Both the position numbers and the translations under genes were made by a program. The notes below the pieces were generated by a model. That model was not told where the DNA came from, ran no database searches, and worked only from the letters and a program-made list of their open reading frames with translations. From Neobacillus sp. YX16 (lineage in GTDB: Bacteria > Bacillota > Bacilli > Bacillales > Cytobacillaceae), in NCBI RefSeq assembly GCF_030123505.1, contig NZ_CP126115.1:2680001-2744000 (forward strand): 64,000 bases of DNA, read 5' to 3'. This document shows, in pieces, positions 61,845 to 64,000 of this stretch (within the stretch, counting starts at the first letter, position 1; every line of letters begins with the position of its first letter).

Positions 61845-61894
61845 TTGGCGCTTTAGCGCCTGGAGCACAAATCAACAGCCCACTTAACACAGCC
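61845..61894. repeat. Right-end fragment of the ~280-bp Bacillus repeat
   Basis: GGCGCTTTAGCGCCTGGAGC followed by ACAAATCAACAGCCC and TTAACACAGCC, matching the right end of the copy at 16569-16850. It lies just after the cysI stop. Confidence 0.65.
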
Positions 61895-61904
61895 AAAAAA
61901 ACAC

Positions 61905-61949
61905 AAAAGGCAATACTAATTCTCAACGATGAATTAGTATTGCTTTTTG
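61905..61949 (+). terminator. Terminator after cysI
   Basis: AAAGGCAATACTAATTC and GAATTAGTATTGCTTTTT pair around TCAACGAT. Confidence 0.85.
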
Positions 61950-61972
61950 TATTTACATAGAATTTCTCACGG

Positions 61973-62260
61973 TTAATCTTTGAGATCATAATACAATGCA
62001 ACAACAACATCAATATTATTATCAATAAAACTAAGCCGTTCTCTTGAGACCTGCGTCCATTCACTCGAAAAATCCATTGCTGACAAAATATGTCTAAGAC
62101 TAAAAGAATATCTATCATTTAATTGTGAAATGACATAACTTACTCCTATATGTTTCCCTTCATCTTTTTTCAAAATGTCCTGGATGTCGCTTTTTACCCA
62201 ATCTGGTGCAACAGCAACCGTTTTTTTTAGCAATACTTCATATTCTTCAAAAAGCATCAT
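61973..62260 (-). CDS. Hypothetical protein, 95 aa
   Basis: A strong AGGAGG site lies 5 nt before the ATG at 62260. The protein is soluble and mixed-charge (ends RLSFIDNNIDVVVALYYDLKD), probably mostly helical. Family not recognised. The strong ribosome-binding site and coding-like composition support it as real. Confidence 0.65.
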   Translation of the reverse strand: MMLFEEYEVLLKKTVAVAPDWVKSDIQDILKKDEGKHIGVSYVISQLNDRYSFSLRHILSAMDFSSEWTQVSRERLSFIDNNIDVVVALYYDLKD

Positions 62261-62565
62261 TTATTCCTCCTGATTTTTTCAAAAAAAACTATATAATAAT
62301 TTTGCTAAACCAATAATAACCATATGGTAAGTATTGGCCTGATTTGCCTTCAACATACAACAACATCCTATAAATATGCAGAATTAGCAAGCAAAATTAA
62401 TTTTATGGAATAATCTGAAATTTTAAAAATCGTCTAGTTTTGTCATATTTTAACTTGTTTTATCGAAACGATTTAATAGATTTAAATACATGCTATAATT
62501 CTTTTCATGACTAATATATTTAAAAGCATCTGGGTAATTAAAAGAGTTAGAGGTGTGTTTTGGTT
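62261..62565. other. Intergenic region between divergent small genes
   Basis: AT-rich and presumably holds the promoters of the 95-aa gene and the Spo0E-like gene; a TATAAT-like hexamer (near 62493) lies upstream of the latter. Nothing else recognised. Confidence 0.4.
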
Positions 62566-62841
62566 ATGAATATAGTTGATTTAGAAGAGGCAATAAATGA
62601 GAAGAGAAATGAAATGATAAAAATAGGTATGACAAAGGGACTGTCTAATAAAGAAACGATTGCTTGCAGTCAAGAACTAGATAATCTTCTTAATGAATAC
62701 AGAAGGTTAACCCTAAACCAGGGAATGCCCAAATCTACCTTTTTATTAGATGATTTTGTAGCGGTTATACAGCATTTTTTCAAATTAGTATCAAGACCTT
62801 ACAAATTTATTTCTCCTTATAAAGGTGATAGATTCTATTGA
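62566..62841 (+). CDS. Spo0E-like aspartyl-phosphate phosphatase
   Basis: 91 aa from the ATG at 62566 (MNIVDLEEAINEKRNEM) or a TTG at 62560; AGAGGTG lies upstream. The Spo0E signature is present: helix LEEAINEKRNEMIKIG, a loop, and a second helix with CSQELDNLLNEYRRL including the SQELD motif. Known members dephosphorylate Spo0A-P and delay sporulation. The extra C-terminal 35 residues are longer than in minimal members. Confidence 0.85.
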   Translation: MNIVDLEEAINEKRNEMIKIGMTKGLSNKETIACSQELDNLLNEYRRLTLNQGMPKSTFLLDDFVAVIQHFFKLVSRPYKFISPYKGDRFY

Positions 62842-62867
62842 TGAATGAAATTCTCTATAAGGTATGT

Positions 62868-62916
62868 ATAGACCCACCCCCTTTGACAAGGATGGGTCTT
62901 TTTTTTTTTTTTTTTT
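62868..62916 (+). terminator. Terminator after the Spo0E-like gene
   Basis: AGACCCACCCCC and GGATGGGTCT pair around TTTGACAA, then a T18 run. Confidence 0.85.
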
Positions 62917-62922
62917 AAATAT

Positions 62923-63108
62923 TTACGTTCGCTGAATCGTAGAAGTAGAAAAGCTTTTTACCATTTTCTGCAGGTTTCTATGTGCTTCTCTTAATTTAAT
63001 TGTTTCTTCGATGATTTTTTGGAATCCTTCAATGTCTCTATCGGATGCATTTAATAGTGTCTTTGGTACACCTTCTGCAATTTGTTGTAGGGTAATATCT
63101 TGACTCAT
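62923..63108 (-). CDS. Hypothetical small helical protein
   Basis: 61 aa from the ATG at 63108 (MSQDITLQQIAEGVPKTLLN), 8 nt after AAAGGTGG. A long amphipathic helix (FQKIIEETIKLREAHRNLQK) suggests a coiled-coil or binding protein. Family not recognised. Confidence 0.6.
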   Translation of the reverse strand: MSQDITLQQIAEGVPKTLLNASDRDIEGFQKIIEETIKLREAHRNLQKMVKSFSTSTIQRT

Positions 63109-63120
63109 GGCAATGACCAC

Positions 63121-63366
63121 CTTTCAACTTATTCATTAGACTTGCTTTTCGTCTACTCTACTAATTTTAGAAACGTATGAGTTTCTCCTGCATGAACTGT
63201 AATAAACTTATCTACATGAATCACCAGATTCTTTTAGAAATAGTAAAGTTCCTGCAAATAACGACGGGAATCCATCTACCTTGCTAGTCATTTGTAGAAA
63301 AATATTCAAATATTCAGTAAATACAAAAAGAGTTACATAAAATTTTGCAGAATAATAGAATAATAG
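63121..63366. other. Intergenic region upstream of the ABC transporter operon
   Basis: AT-rich. No gene, repeat or riboswitch recognised before the sigma-A promoter. Confidence 0.4.
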
Positions 63367-63394
63367 TTGACTTACCTATTGTTTGTAATATAAT
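63367..63394 (+). promoter_or_regulatory. Sigma-A promoter of the ABC transporter gene
   Basis: TTGACT (63367-63372) and TATAAT (63389-63394), 16 bp apart. CTATTG and CAATAG (about 63375 to 63407) form an inverted pair across the -10 region. Confidence 0.65.
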
Positions 63395-63438
63395 AAAACC
63401 AATAGATTTACTAGGGATTAAAAAAGAGGTGACATTAA

Positions 63439-64000
63439 ATGTATTTAACGATAGAGTCTATCGAAAAAAGCTTTATAAATGATAGAAAAGAAAACGTGAA
63501 AGTTCTTGATGGGATAAATTTAAATGTTAAAAAAGGCAGTTTTGTTTCGATTGTAGGACCATCAGGTTGTGGGAAGTCTACGCTGCTTTACCTAGTTGCT
63601 GGACTCGACAAAGCTGATAGCGGCGAAATCCGCGTTGATGGGAACTTAGTATCAAAACCTGGACCAGAAAGAGTAGTAGTTTTCCAAGAAGCAGGTTTGT
63701 TTCCGTGGCTGACCGTATTAGAAAATGTAACCTATGGTTTAAATCTTAAAAAAATGCCAAAAGAAGAGGCGAAAAGAAAGGCACTTGATGTCTTAAAAAT
63801 GGTTCACCTCAGCCGCTATGTAAATTCATATCCTCACGAATTATCTGGTGGAATGAAGCAGCGGGTTTCAATTGCAAGAGCGTTAGTAATGGAGCCTGAC
63901 ATCTTGTTAATGGATGAGCCTTTCTCAGCATTGGATGAACAAACAAGAATGGTGCTGCATAAAGAACTGCTTGAAATCTGGAGAAAGACAAAAGTAACCA
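63439..64000 (+). CDS. ABC transporter ATP-binding protein, nitrate/sulfonate/taurine type (3' end outside window)
   Basis: The first 187 residues are present. Walker [11 protein letters not shown]-loop [20 protein letters not shown], signature LSGGMKQR and Walker [17 protein letters not shown] are all visible. The [11 protein letters not shown] form is typical of SsuB/TauB/NrtD ATPases. With the sulfur genes nearby a sulfonate importer is plausible, but permease and binding-protein genes are not in view. GAGGTGAC precedes the ATG. Confidence 0.85.
   Translation, partial: MYLTIESIEKSFINDRKENVKVLDGINLNVKKGSFVSIVGPSGCGKSTLLYLVAGLDKADSGEIRVDGNLVSKPGPERVVVFQEAGLFPWLTVLENVTYGLNLKKMPKEEAKRKALDVLKMVHLSRYVNSYPHELSGGMKQRVSIARALVMEPDILLMDEPFSALDEQTRMVLHKELLEIWRKTKVT

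Overview
The window looks like a chromosomal segment of an aerobic, endospore-forming member of the Bacillaceae (Bacillus/Neobacillus type). The DNA is AT-rich. Ribosome-binding sites are strong AGGAGG-like sequences and TTG/GTG starts are frequent. Two gerA-type germinant receptor operons, a comK homologue, a Spo0E-like phosphatase and a YheC/YheD coat-associated protein all point to a spore former. No rRNA, tRNA, prophage, transposase gene or CRISPR array was seen. Both ends cut a gene: a PhoD-like phosphatase on the left and an ABC transporter ATPase on the right.

Layout. 1-7.6 kb: PhoD-like fragment, flavodoxin, SRAP protein, ATP-grasp enzyme, UMF1-type MFS carrier, and a Tat-exported molybdopterin oxidoreductase with its TorD-like chaperone. 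7.9-14.9 kb: a possible envelope or spore-surface glycosylation block (kinase-like protein with a repetitive charged tail, GT4 glycosyltransferase, HipA-like kinase), then galU and UDP-glucose dehydrogenase, an unknown 270-aa protein and a VWA-only protein. 15-22.4 kb: an orphan receiver/AraC regulator whose phospho-acceptor Asp is Glu, then hutU-hutI-hutG and a YjiH-like transporter. 22.8-33.5 kb: single genes, including kimA behind a ydaO-type (cyclic-di-AMP) riboswitch, a HisJ-type phosphatase, and MFS and MATE exporters. 33.7-37.9 kb: a cell-wall amidase with CWB2 repeats, a lipoprotein, and comK with a long structured leader. 38.3-46.7 kb: two ger operons, each ending in a small two-helix D-subunit-like gene; the first gerAA has a frameshift. 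46.9-52.4 kb: nirB-nirD-formate/nitrite channel-sumT-TrpD-like. 52.5-61.8 kb: SAM-I riboswitch, then cysH-cysP-sat-cysC-sumT-sirB, then cysJ and cysI. 61.9-64 kb: small genes, a Spo0E-like protein and the start of an ABC importer ATPase.

How the genes work together. The 46.9-61.8 kb stretch forms a coherent nitrite and sulfate assimilation unit. Both reductases (NirBD and CysJI) need siroheme, and two SUMT paralogues plus SirB supply most of that pathway. The precorrin-2 dehydrogenase (SirC/YlnF) is not in the window. The hut genes convert urocanate to glutamate and formamide; hutH and hutP are not here.

Two dispersed repeat types stand out. One is a short GGTGACAGGCACC element, present five times in intergenic regions, usually next to a second hairpin. 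The other is a ~280-bp element at 16.57-16.85 kb with two truncated relatives. Gene starts were chosen from ribosome-binding-site spacing and family-typical N-termini, and often lie downstream of the longest possible start.
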